Part shown: piece after piece, positions 1-4,747 of the stretch
Layout of the letters: every line of letters begins with the position of its first letter
Numbering within the stretch: the first letter of the stretch is position 1
Assembly: GCA_038749105.1 (NCBI GenBank)
Contig: JBCDIM010000110.1
Coordinates: 1 to 7,795 of the forward strand
Direction of reading: 5' to 3'
Length of the DNA: 7,795 nt
DNA from: JBCCOW01 sp038749105
Lineage (GTDB): Bacteria > Planctomycetota > Phycisphaerae > Phycisphaerales > Phycisphaeraceae
Program-made: the position numbers and the translations under genes
The notes under the pieces: model-generated
Databases searched by the model: none
The model's input: only the letters and a program-made list of their open reading frames with translations
Told to the model about the DNA's origin: nothing

Positions 1-155
1 CCCTCCACACCAACGCCCAGCTCGCCGACCTGGCTAAGGAATGGAAGCTCGACCCGCCCACCGGCAAACGCCAGGCCCAGCTCGACGACCTCCTCGCCCG
101 CGCGCAAGCCGCCAACGCCAAAGCCCCCAAAGCCCTCCAGAGAGCCAAGCCATGA
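1..155 (+). CDS. 3' end of an unknown gene (partial)
   Basis: An open frame (codons counted from base 3) enters from the left edge and ends at TGA 153-155, giving the last 50 residues of a protein. The tail is Ala/Gln/Lys-rich and probably helical, with LADLAKEW near the visible start and many Ala codons toward the end. Third codon positions are almost all C or G, which supports coding. The stop overlaps the ATG of the next gene in an ATGA arrangement, so the two are probably translationally coupled. I do not recognise the family, and the start lies outside the window. Confidence 0.65.
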   Translation, partial: LHTNAQLADLAKEWKLDPPTGKRQAQLDDLLARAQAANAKAPKALQRAKP

Positions 156-379
156 TCGACCTCGACGCACTCGAACACTTCATCGACCTGGTCGAAGCCG
201 GAAGAGACCAGGGCTCTTCAAGCGGCGAGAAAGCCGCGCGTGAACTGCTAAGAGCAGTACTCGACCACGCGCAAGCGCTCGACCCCAGGGCCAACAAGGG
301 CCTATGCGAGTTCATTCAGCTTTTGAAGCACAAGCCCGAGACGGCCCGCGGGTTCGTCTCCGACGCGCTCCCCGCGTAG
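152..379 (+). CDS. Small hypothetical protein, 75 aa
   Basis: It starts at ATG 152, overlapping the previous stop as ATGA, with a weak purine stretch (GAGAG) about seven bases upstream. An upstream in-frame ATG at 41 was rejected because that stretch is already occupied by the previous gene in another frame. The protein is acidic at the N-terminus (MIDLDALEHFIDLVEAG), has a short Ser-rich turn, then two likely helices (ARELLRAVLDHAQALD and GLCEFIQLLKHKPETA). There is no signal peptide or membrane segment. It looks like a small all-helical cytoplasmic protein of unknown function, second in a compact operon; the next gene starts six bases after its stop. Confidence 0.6.
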   Translation: MIDLDALEHFIDLVEAGRDQGSSSGEKAARELLRAVLDHAQALDPRANKGLCEFIQLLKHKPETARGFVSDALPA

Positions 380-385
380 CGAACC

Positions 386-667
386 ATGACGATCTCCACC
401 CCTACCCAAGTCCGACGCGTGATAAGAAGCTGCTGGGGTCGCGCCGGCATCGACCTCAGCGAGTACCGCATCAGCACATCGAAGTACGTCTGCACCGACA
501 TCCTTCAACGGCAAGCTGCGATGCACTTCCTCGAACAAGCCTTCGGCTTCCGCTTCACCTGGGACGACTTCCGGCACATCACCAACCTCAGCTGGTGCGA
601 ACGCCGCCTCTGCGAACACCTAGGCATCTCCTACGAACCGATCAAGCGATGGCCTCCCCACCTATGA
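386..667 (+). CDS. Small hypothetical protein, 93 aa
   Basis: ATG 386 comes six bases after the preceding stop. No clear Shine-Dalgarno sequence is visible, so translation may depend on coupling. The protein has a basic N-terminus (VRRVIRSCWGRAGI), a central aromatic segment with FGFRFTWDDFRHI, and a C-terminus with WCERRLCEHLGISYEPIKRW. The end resembles the 'helix, turn, LGIS, helix' spacing of some small DNA-binding proteins, but this is too weak to name it as a helix-turn-helix. Three Cys residues are scattered rather than paired. The stop overlaps the next gene's ATG (ATGA at 664-667). Family unknown. Confidence 0.6.
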   Translation: MTISTPTQVRRVIRSCWGRAGIDLSEYRISTSKYVCTDILQRQAAMHFLEQAFGFRFTWDDFRHITNLSWCERRLCEHLGISYEPIKRWPPHL

Positions 668-1014
668 CTCTCCCCGACCTCCTCATCCTGTCGCCCGTTG
701 CTCCGGACCCATCCCCGCCGATCGGCGAGTGGGCCGAAGTCGTCGTCGAGGGCCAACACGCCGGCTACGAGCTGAAGTTCTCCGGCGGCATGATCTCGCT
801 GATGCGGCAGCCCGACCACATGAACCGCGGCGACTACCTCGCCGACGTGGACCTGCACAACCGCAACGTCGTCAAGTCCAGCCACGACCTCTGGCCCCGC
901 TACCTCTTCGGTCTCGAAGCCGCCAAAGCCCACTGCGAAGAATGGCTCCGCCGCCACGGCGTCACCCTCACCCCCTCCCAAACCTGCGCAGTCGATCAGA
1001 CGGAGGACCTTTGA
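664..1014 (+). CDS. Hypothetical protein, 116 aa
   Basis: The start at ATG 664 is chosen because it overlaps the preceding stop as ATGA, the same junction as at 152. An in-frame ATG at 649 would add five residues and has no better ribosome-binding site. After a Pro-rich leader, GEWAEVVVEG and GYELKFSGGMISLMRQ look like beta strands. The C-terminal third (LFGLEAAKAHCEEWLRRHG) looks like an amphipathic helix with the 'EAAK...E' pattern seen at the end of many small beta-beta-alpha phage and plasmid proteins. That comparison is only a shape match. Its TGA ends one base before the stop of the convergent gene on the other strand. Confidence 0.6.
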   Translation: MTLPDLLILSPVAPDPSPPIGEWAEVVVEGQHAGYELKFSGGMISLMRQPDHMNRGDYLADVDLHNRNVVKSSHDLWPRYLFGLEAAKAHCEEWLRRHGVTLTPSQTCAVDQTEDL

Positions 1015-1029
1015 CTCACTCGCCCTCCG
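1001..1029. terminator. Weak inverted repeat across convergent stop codons
   Basis: CGGAGG (1001-1006) and CCTCCG (1024-1029) are perfect 6-bp complements with a 17-base loop containing both stop codons of the convergent genes (TGA 1012-1014 and, on the minus strand, 1018-1016). The position fits a bidirectional terminator. There is no U-tract, the stem is short and the loop long, so it could be chance in GC-rich coding DNA. Confidence 0.2.
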
Positions 1030-1240
1030 CGATCTCCTGCACCACCCGACTCAGCAGCCGGCGGATCGACCGCTCGCTCCATTGCGATCGCATGCTCACG
1101 CCCTTCTCGGCCCGCCGCACGATCGCCACCGCCCGGCGTCGCTCGACGATCCGGGCCTTCCGCGCCTCCTCGCCCTCACCCGGCGGCGGGTTCCACCACT
1201 TCCGCGGATCGCGCTTATGCCTCGGCGTCTCGAACTTCAT
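1016..1240 (-). CDS. Small basic hypothetical protein, 74 aa
   Basis: The minus-strand frame has consistently G/C third positions and ends at TGA 1018-1016. Two starts are possible: ATG at 1246 (76 aa) and ATG at 1240 (74 aa). I prefer 1240 because an AGGG lies about nine bases upstream. The protein is rich in Arg and Lys: KRDPRKWW near the start, then a long helical stretch with RIVERRRAVAIVRRAEKG and a final helix SIRRLLSRVVQEIAEG. The charge suggests nucleic-acid binding, and its start lies about 23 bases from a 9-bp palindrome, so self-regulation is possible. It is tail-to-tail with the + strand operon and roughly 490 bases from the divergent recombinase gene. The family is not recognised; an excisionase or regulator role would be a guess. 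Confidence 0.6.
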   Translation of the reverse strand: MKFETPRHKRDPRKWWNPPPGEGEEARKARIVERRRAVAIVRRAEKGVSMRSQWSERSIRRLLSRVVQEIAEGE

Positions 1241-1262
1241 CGACATCAACCCTACCCGCTCC

Positions 1263-1286
1263 GGGTTTCAAGTTCCGTTGAAACCC
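1263..1286. repeat. Perfect 9-bp inverted repeat with 6-base spacer
   Basis: GGGTTTCAA (1263-1271) and TTGAAACCC (1278-1286) are exact complements around GTTCCG. It lies just upstream of the minus-strand small basic gene. An operator, or a recombinase-type binding pair (two arms around 6 bp), fits better than a terminator because no T-run follows on either side. Confidence 0.6.
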
Positions 1287-1290
1287 TTAC

Positions 1291-1312
1291 CTGCATCACA
1301 ACTGCGTCACAC
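1291..1312. repeat. Two adjacent 11-bp near-identical direct repeats
   Basis: CTGCATCACAA (1291-1301) is followed directly by CTGCGTCACAC (1302-1312), matching at 9 of 11 positions. An 11-bp period is one helical turn, so a protein could bind both copies on the same face. This would suit arm-type integrase or excisionase sites or an operator, but only two copies are seen. Confidence 0.4.
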
Positions 1313-1402
1313 ACCGACGATCGCGCTTGCATCCGCCCCCGCGTGTGTCACGCTTCAACCGTCTCGATTCCGGGGGGATCGACTACTCCCCCCCGTTAAA
1401 GC

Positions 1403-1438
1403 GGCCCCGTCTCCTGGATCGAAGCCAGAGACGGGGCC
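1403..1438. repeat. Strong hairpin: 11-bp GC-rich perfect stem
   Basis: GGCCCCGTCTC (1403-1413) pairs perfectly with GAGACGGGGCC (1428-1438). Inside it, TGG (1415-1417) can pair with CCA (1425-1427) after a one-base bulge, leaving a 7-base loop. There is no T-run on either side, so it is not a standard rho-independent terminator. It is one of a cluster of hairpins before the recombinase gene. Confidence 0.65.
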
Positions 1439-1449
1439 TGACCTTCGGA

Positions 1450-1468
1450 CCGGCGACGCTACCGCCGG
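1450..1468. repeat. Short hairpin: 6-bp stem, 7-base loop
   Basis: CCGGCG (1450-1455) is complementary to CGCCGG (1463-1468). Alone it could be chance in GC-rich DNA. It is listed because it sits between two much stronger hairpins. Confidence 0.35.
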
Positions 1469-1507
1469 CCTCGGGCTGTCCATGTGTTGTGGCTCGCCCG
1501 TGGTCGC

Positions 1508-1555
1508 CCCCCCGGAAGTGTTCACCGGACTGATCCGGCGTTCACTTCCGGGGGG
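1508..1555. repeat. Long two-part hairpin: 13-bp plus 5-bp stems
   Basis: CCCCCCGGAAGTG (1508-1520) pairs perfectly with CACTTCCGGGGGG (1543-1555). After a 4x4 internal loop, CCGGA (1525-1529) pairs with TCCGG (1534-1538) around a CTGA tetraloop, so the 48 bases fold into one long symmetric structure. GTTCAC also occurs directly at 1520-1525 and 1540-1545. There is no coding frame or U-tract. A structural RNA, protein-bound cruciform or recombination-related structure is possible. Confidence 0.7.
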
Positions 1556-1622
1556 CTCGTCGTCGCTCGGTCCGCTCAAGCCTGCCAGCTCGGGACCCCG
1601 CGACCCACGCCCCGCGGAAGGG

Positions 1623-1653
1623 GCCGGGACAGCCCTCTCGAAGCCGTCCCGGC
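1623..1653. repeat. Hairpin: 8-bp stem, 15-base loop
   Basis: GCCGGGAC (1623-1630) is an exact complement of GTCCCGGC (1646-1653). Each arm sits beside a GCGGAAGG sequence (1614-1621 before the left arm, 1652-1659 at the right arm), so this block also contains a short direct repeat. It belongs to the hairpin cluster upstream of the recombinase. Confidence 0.45.
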
Positions 1654-1657
1654 GGAA

Positions 1658-1672
1658 GGCGATGCTATCGCC
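1658..1672. promoter_or_regulatory. Candidate operator palindrome before the recombinase
   Basis: GGCGAT (1658-1663) and ATCGCC (1667-1672) are perfect 6-bp arms separated by GCT. The centre is about 64 bases before the recombinase ATG, a typical place for a repressor or activator site. It is a compact dyad rather than a good RNA hairpin. No promoter boxes are visible around it, so the role is inferred from position only. Confidence 0.3.
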
Positions 1673-1728
1673 ATCCCACACCCGCGTCACCCAGCAGCAC
1701 GCACGGAGGCGACATTTGGAGTGCTCCG

Positions 1729-2874
1729 ATGTCCGTCCTTGATTTCCACCCCATCACCCCCGCCCCACCCGCGCCCACCCCTCCACCGAGCCGGAAGACC
1801 AAACGTCGGCGATCTTCCGGGGCGCGACTGACCGGGCCCGTCACCGTCGCCCAGCCCGACCGTTACGAGCCGCCCGCCACCGTCCGTGAACTCTGCGCCC
1901 GATTCCAGGTCTACGCCGACAAGAAGTACCGCAAGCCAAACGGCGAGCCCACGGGTGAGGCCGAGAACTTCGCCCAGGCGTTCCGCGCCCTGGAGTACAC
2001 CATCATCGCCCTCGACTCAACGCTCGGCGCGACCGGCACCGATGATGACGACCGTCCCGTCCGCTGCCTCTTCGACGCTGACCCCAACGACATCGAGCCC
2101 GACGACCTCGAAGCCGTCGGCCGCGTGATGATCGCCTCGGACCTGGCCATCGACACCATCAACGGTCGGCTCCGCCGGATCAAGCAGGCCTTCCGCTGGG
2201 GCGTGGGCAAGCGGTACGTGGACAAGTCGGTCCTCACCGGCCTCGAAGCGGTCGAGAAGCTCCTGCCCGGCCAGTGCGACGCCCGCGTCTCAGACCCCAA
2301 GCTCCCGGTCCCCGACGACACCTACAAGGCGACCGTCGCCGCGGCGATGCGGGACGGTGAGCACAACCTCGCCCTCGCCCTCCAGCTGCAATACCACACC
2401 GGCATGCGTTCGGGCGAGCTGATCCAGATGGCCGGCTCGATGATCGACCAGTCACGCCGGCCCTGGGTCTACGAGGTCCCCCGTGTCCAGGCCAACACGC
2501 CGCGGGGCGTTAAGGGCCACAAGACCGACCGCCACAAGCGACGGCTCGTCGCCCTGTTCAACCCCGCCCGGGAGCTGCTCACCGGCCGCATCCAGTTCGT
2601 CATGCCCTTCGCCGCCGAGAAGCCGCTGCTGCTCAACGGCCACCGGGCGTGGACGCCCAACAGCTACCGCACCAAGCTCATCCGCATCTGCGAACGCCAC
2701 GGCATACCCGAGTGGACGCCCCACGATCTCCGCCGCTCGTTTGCCACCCGCATGGAAGCGGCCTACGGCGTCCAGGTCGCCCAGCTGCTGCTCGGCCACT
2801 CCAGCCCGCGGACGACGGAGGGCTACGTCGAGCGGGACCTGGCCGCGGCCTTCGCCAAGCTGGAGGCCGGCTGA
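1729..2874 (+). CDS. Tyrosine recombinase / phage-type integrase, 381 aa
   Basis: This enzyme would cut and rejoin DNA through a 3'-phosphotyrosine to integrate or excise the element. GGAG (1718-1721) lies seven bases before ATG 1729. Residues 1-45 are Pro-rich and then basic (SRKTKRRRSS). Residues about 49-160 fit the helical core-binding domain, starting TVRELCARFQVYADKKY. The catalytic domain follows with every expected residue: Arg227 in TGMRSGEL, Lys265 in GHKTDRHKRR, His332 and Arg335 in PHDLRRSFATRM, His357 in LLGHSSPRTT, and nucleophile Tyr366 in EGYVERD. The length is normal for the family and no frameshift is seen. The 'YRKPNGEPTGEAENF' segment near residues 64-79 resembles that of planctomycete integrases as I remember them. 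It stands alone after a hairpin-rich gap and before a 12-7-12 inverted repeat. It could be a phage integrase or one from another integrative element. Confidence 0.95.
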   Translation: MSVLDFHPITPAPPAPTPPPSRKTKRRRSSGARLTGPVTVAQPDRYEPPATVRELCARFQVYADKKYRKPNGEPTGEAENFAQAFRALEYTIIALDSTLGATGTDDDDRPVRCLFDADPNDIEPDDLEAVGRVMIASDLAIDTINGRLRRIKQAFRWGVGKRYVDKSVLTGLEAVEKLLPGQCDARVSDPKLPVPDDTYKATVAAAMRDGEHNLALALQLQYHTGMRSGELIQMAGSMIDQSRRPWVYEVPRVQANTPRGVKGHKTDRHKRRLVALFNPARELLTGRIQFVMPFAAEKPLLLNGHRAWTPNSYRTKLIRICERHGIPEWTPHDLRRSFATRMEAAYGVQVAQLLLGHSSPRTTEGYVERDLAAAFAKLEAG

Positions 2875-2949
2875 CCCCCGGAAGCACACCCGGATGCCCC
2901 ATGGACCAATGCAAGCAAAAACCCCCAGAAATCGCCCGCTGAAACCCCC

Positions 2950-2980
2950 TTGTCACTCAGCCGGCATAGCTGAGTGACAA
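2950..2980. repeat. Perfect 12-bp inverted repeat with 7-bp spacer; candidate recombination core site
   Basis: TTGTCACTCAGC (2950-2961) and GCTGAGTGACAA (2969-2980) are exact complements around the asymmetric spacer CGGCATA (2962-2968). It begins 75 bases after the recombinase stop. Tyrosine recombinases act on two inverted arms of about 9-13 bp around a 6-8 bp crossover region, and this element has that form. No T-run follows on either strand, which argues against a standard intrinsic terminator. An operator for the gene at 3040 is the main alternative. No second copy is seen in the window. Confidence 0.55.
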
Positions 2981-3039
2981 AACCCGGGCCCGATTACCGC
3001 GGTTATCGATCTTCATTCTTCACCACCCAGGAGCAACCC

Positions 3040-3258
3040 ATGCACACCGACACCGGAGAGATTCGCCACTTCCTCGACGAAGCCGACGCCAAGCGTGCCG
3101 GCTTCGACCTGCCTCTCACCGAGCGTCAGGCCATGACCCTCGGAGCCATGCCCCGGCTCAAACGCATTAAGGCGGGCAAGGCCCTCAAAGCTCAGCAGCA
3201 GACGAAGAAGCCCCGCCAACAGGCCCGCATCTGGAAGCGTCGGAAGCGTCGGAAGTAG
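3040..3258 (+). CDS. Small basic hypothetical protein, 72 aa
   Basis: AGGAG (3029-3033) sits six bases before ATG 3040 and fixes the start; an in-frame GTG at 2974 lies inside the inverted repeat and has no such site. The N-terminal half is mildly acidic (MHTDTGEIRHFLDEADAKRAGF) followed by LPLTERQAMTLGAMPRLKR. The C-terminal half is very basic and ends in Lys/Arg repeats (IWKRRKRRK), suggesting binding to DNA, RNA or another acidic partner. There are no Cys residues, signal peptide or membrane segment. It leads a run of small + strand genes. I do not recognise a named family. Confidence 0.65.
   Translation: MHTDTGEIRHFLDEADAKRAGFDLPLTERQAMTLGAMPRLKRIKAGKALKAQQQTKKPRQQARIWKRRKRRK
3233..3255 (+). 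repeat. Tandem 9-bp repeat, about 2.5 copies
   Basis: GGAAGCGTC occurs at 3233-3241 and 3242-3250, followed by a partial GGAAG at 3251-3255. It encodes the Lys-Arg-Arg repeats at the end of the 72-aa protein. Because the unit is three codons, slippage here would lengthen or shorten the basic tail without shifting the frame. Confidence 0.7.
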
Positions 3259-3288
3259 ATCATCCGCCCGGTGGATAATCTGGGCCCC

Positions 3289-3528
3289 ATGCCCAACTAC
3301 AAGAGCTACCGCGAACTGATCGACCTTGATGAAGACGAACTCATCAGCAATTTCGACGCATGGGCACCCAACACCAATTTTACCGTCTACTTCGTGCGTG
3401 ACGAGCTGCACCGCCGGCAGATGGCCCGACAAGAACAGCGCATGCTGCGGCTTACCCGTTACATCCTCTGGCTCACCCTCGCCAACGTCGCCCTCGTGCT
3501 GCTGACCTTCATCACCACCTTCCTCTGA
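3289..3528 (+). CDS. Small tail-anchored membrane protein, 79 aa
   Basis: I chose ATG 3289, where the sequence becomes protein-like (MPNYKSYRELIDLDEDELI). A GTG at 3271 in the same frame would add six residues, and neither start has a strong ribosome-binding site. Residues 1-45 are acidic and helical, followed by DELHRRQMARQEQRMLRLTRY. One hydrophobic segment (about residues 59-79, ILWLTLANVALVLLTFITTFL) ends the protein. The topology is therefore a cytoplasmic head with a C-terminal membrane anchor. The combination 'nT..yf.rdEL.RR....MLrLT..' matches a widespread family of small unnamed bacterial proteins as I remember it. The next gene encodes a protein of the same design 11 bases downstream. 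A holin-like role is possible but unsupported. Confidence 0.7.
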   Translation: MPNYKSYRELIDLDEDELISNFDAWAPNTNFTVYFVRDELHRRQMARQEQRMLRLTRYILWLTLANVALVLLTFITTFL

Positions 3529-3539
3529 CCGGAGCTACC

Positions 3540-3791
3540 ATGTACCACCACCAGATCACCGAGTTCCCATCCGACCGCCTCGTCACCATGATCGACCAGG
3601 TCCTGGCCAACCAGGACGGCAAGCCCGACCCGAGCATCCTCATCGCCGAGCTCACCCGCCGTGAACTCGCGCGTGAGATCGAAACCCACTCCCGCCGGCA
3701 TTGGCGGTACATGGTCATCGCCACCGGCCTGACGATCGCGGCAACCGCCATGCTCGCCACCGCGATCGTCCTCTTCATGCTGGCCCGCTGA
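3540..3791 (+). CDS. Second small tail-anchored membrane protein, 83 aa
   Basis: GGAG (3531-3534) is five bases before ATG 3540, and the gene starts 11 bases after the previous stop, so the pair is likely co-transcribed. Residues 1-55 are soluble and end in ELTRRELAREIETHSRRHW. A single long hydrophobic stretch (about residues 58-81, MVIATGLTIAATAMLATAIVLF) follows, leaving two residues (AR) after it. The pattern EL-x-RR-xx-AR, then about ten residues, then Arg-Tyr and the membrane segment is shared with the preceding protein, so the two may be diverged duplicates or partners. Function unknown. Confidence 0.7.
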   Translation: MYHHQITEFPSDRLVTMIDQVLANQDGKPDPSILIAELTRRELAREIETHSRRHWRYMVIATGLTIAATAMLATAIVLFMLAR

Positions 3792-3868
3792 ACGTCAAGG
3801 TCGGCGCTTCCGATTCCACCCCTTACCGCGTATCCTCGACCCCTTCACCAACTTCCCGGGAGACCCCC

Positions 3869-4459
3869 ATGCACGCCCTAGCCCGCCACGCCGTCCTCGC
3901 CCTGGCCGTCACTCTCGTCGCGTCGTCCGCCTATGCCACGCCGCCCCGAGACCATCCCCGCCTCAAGTCCACCAAGGCCCTCATGCAGGCCATCCCCAAA
4001 GCCGACCGTGGCGGCGTGAAAGACGGCGACGCGGCGACGCTTCAGCGCGTCAGCGAACACCTGACCCGCGAGTTTTACAACCACTACTTCCGCACCGAGG
4101 GGACCATTGAGTCGTTCCGATCTGAAAAGCTCGGTGACCAAAAGATCGACGTCGAGCGAGAAGTCGACGCGGTCATGTACTGGATCACCTTCGAGCGTGA
4201 TGAGGTCGTTGCAGGAAAGCTCTACCGGCGGCTGACGATGACCACGCCCAACCTCTCCGGCACACCGTTTACTTTGGTCGGAAGCGGTCGCAACGCCGGC
4301 AAGATCAAAGACATGGTCGAGGAGGGGCGGCACTTCAAGTTCCAGTGCTACGTCCGCTCGGTCAAGCTCACCGCCGACCCCCTCACGCTGCACATCGACG
4401 TCAACTGGCGGATGGTCCCCGACAAAGACCACGACGAACAGGCTCCCGCGGCTGACTGA
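3869..4459 (+). CDS. Secreted hypothetical protein with signal peptide, 196 aa
   Basis: GGGAG (3858-3862) lies six bases before ATG 3869. The same frame is open further left, but that stretch overlaps the previous gene and the chosen start gives a proper signal peptide. Residues 1-23 are a Sec signal: a short basic start (MHALARH), a hydrophobic core (AVLALAVTLVASS) and the cleavage motif AYA before TPP. The mature 173 residues hold a helical part (TLQRVSEHLTREFYNHYF) and then alternating strands including AVMYWITFERDEVV, GTPFTLVGSG and HFKFQCYVRSVKL. This late pattern, with 'V..G..f.f...V..v.l', could be an OB-like beta barrel, which is only a shape impression. There is no lipobox and only one Cys. 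It probably acts in the periplasm or outside the cell. The gene converges with the phage-like module, four bases between stops. Confidence 0.75.
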   Translation: MHALARHAVLALAVTLVASSAYATPPRDHPRLKSTKALMQAIPKADRGGVKDGDAATLQRVSEHLTREFYNHYFRTEGTIESFRSEKLGDQKIDVEREVDAVMYWITFERDEVVAGKLYRRLTMTTPNLSGTPFTLVGSGRNAGKIKDMVEEGRHFKFQCYVRSVKLTADPLTLHIDVNWRMVPDKDHDEQAPAAD

Positions 4460-4469
4460 CCACTCAGCC
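4450..4469. terminator. Small hairpin spanning two convergent stop codons
   Basis: GGCTGA (4450-4455) and TCAGCC (4464-4469) are complementary around an 8-base loop. The + strand stop (4457-4459) lies in the loop and the - strand stop (4466-4464) in the right arm. This is the second convergent pair in the window whose stops sit in an inverted repeat. There is no U-tract, so any terminator role is tentative. Confidence 0.3.
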
Positions 4470-4736
4470 CCTCCGGTACGGCAGCACGCGATTCAACCAG
4501 TCCCGCCTCTTCGCACACCCGCAACTCTTCTTGCCCATCGCATTCGCGGCCCGCTCCGCGATCCGCTTGCCCTGGCCGAGCGTGGCCTTGTCGATCAGCT
4601 TCTCGACCGTGTCGCCCAGGCCGCGTGCCTTAGACGGGCCGGCATGTACTGCGGCCGCATGATCGGCGTCCGGCATCAGCCGGTCCAGCCCGGCCCGCTC
4701 GCGGTGGTCGTCGAGTTGCTTGAGCCAAGGATTCAC
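4464..4736 (-). CDS. Small phage-type protein with CxC / LNR C-terminal motif, 90 aa
   Basis: The start is GTG 4736, overlapping the stop of the upstream gene as GTGA, with GGGAG six bases before it. A longer reading from an ATG at 4802 would lie inside the upstream gene and lacks this signal. After a charged N-terminal half comes GLGDTVEKLIDKATLG (about residues 39-54), then GKKSCGCAKRRDWLNRVLPY (about 68-87) with Cys72 and Cys74. The order 'GLGD..., then CGC..R...LN...P' recalls a short protein often found after tail genes in phages and prophages. That recognition is from memory, and I know of no established function. Two Cys alone do not make a full zinc site, so a dimer or a partner may complete it. 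It is the last gene of the minus-strand module. Confidence 0.75.
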   Translation of the reverse strand: MNPWLKQLDDHRERAGLDRLMPDADHAAAVHAGPSKARGLGDTVEKLIDKATLGQGKRIAERAANAMGKKSCGCAKRRDWLNRVLPYRRG

Positions 4737-4747
4737 TGGCAGCTCCC
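4733..4747 (-). promoter_or_regulatory. Combined ribosome-binding site / stop / GTG start
   Basis: Read on the minus strand, GGGAGCTGCCAGTGA holds a Shine-Dalgarno core (GGGAG), six bases, then GTGA, in which the new GTG start overlaps the TGA stop of the 726-aa gene. It decides the start of the 90-aa gene. Fourteen of its 15 bases are the same as at the other junction (6910-6924). Confidence 0.75.

Larger units (their letters stand above)
1241..1728. other. Non-coding, hairpin-rich region upstream of the recombinase
   Basis: No credible gene is seen in these roughly 490 bases. Frames that stay open here are shadows with no start or ribosome-binding site and with biased Pro/Arg/Ser composition. 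The region lies between divergent genes (small basic protein to the left, recombinase to the right), so it should carry the promoters and, if the recombinase acts as usual, accessory or attachment sequences. I see no convincing -35/-10 pair. It holds at least six inverted repeats, listed separately, plus a G6 run (1372-1377) facing a C7 run (1388-1394). Confidence 0.6.

Noticed and set aside
1388..1653. Integron attC-like folded sites next to a tyrosine recombinase
   Set aside because: Hairpins are present, but I do not see paired RYYYAAC and GTTRRRY boxes or a series of cassettes, and the recombinase has no visible integron-type insertion.
1355..1690. Minus-strand open frame of 111 codons in the gap before the integrase
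   Set aside because: Gly/Pro/Ser/Arg-rich with no hydrophobic core pattern or start signal; it stays open because GC-rich DNA has few stops.
729..1742. Long + strand open frame of 337 codons
   Set aside because: Its first part is the +1/+2 shadow of the 116-aa gene (Arg/Pro-rich), the rest runs through the hairpin region, and there is no ribosome-binding site or protein-like composition.
2950..2981. Standard rho-independent terminator for the integrase
   Set aside because: The stem is strong but is followed by AAACCCGGG on the + strand and by GGGGGTTTC on the - strand, so there is no U-tract.
2974..3039. Longer start (GTG 2974) for the 72-aa basic protein
   Set aside because: It lies inside the palindrome and has no ribosome-binding site, while ATG 3040 has a well-placed AGGAG.
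3701..3868. Longer start for the secreted protein
   Set aside because: The extra residues are a shadow of the preceding membrane protein gene and would bury the signal peptide.
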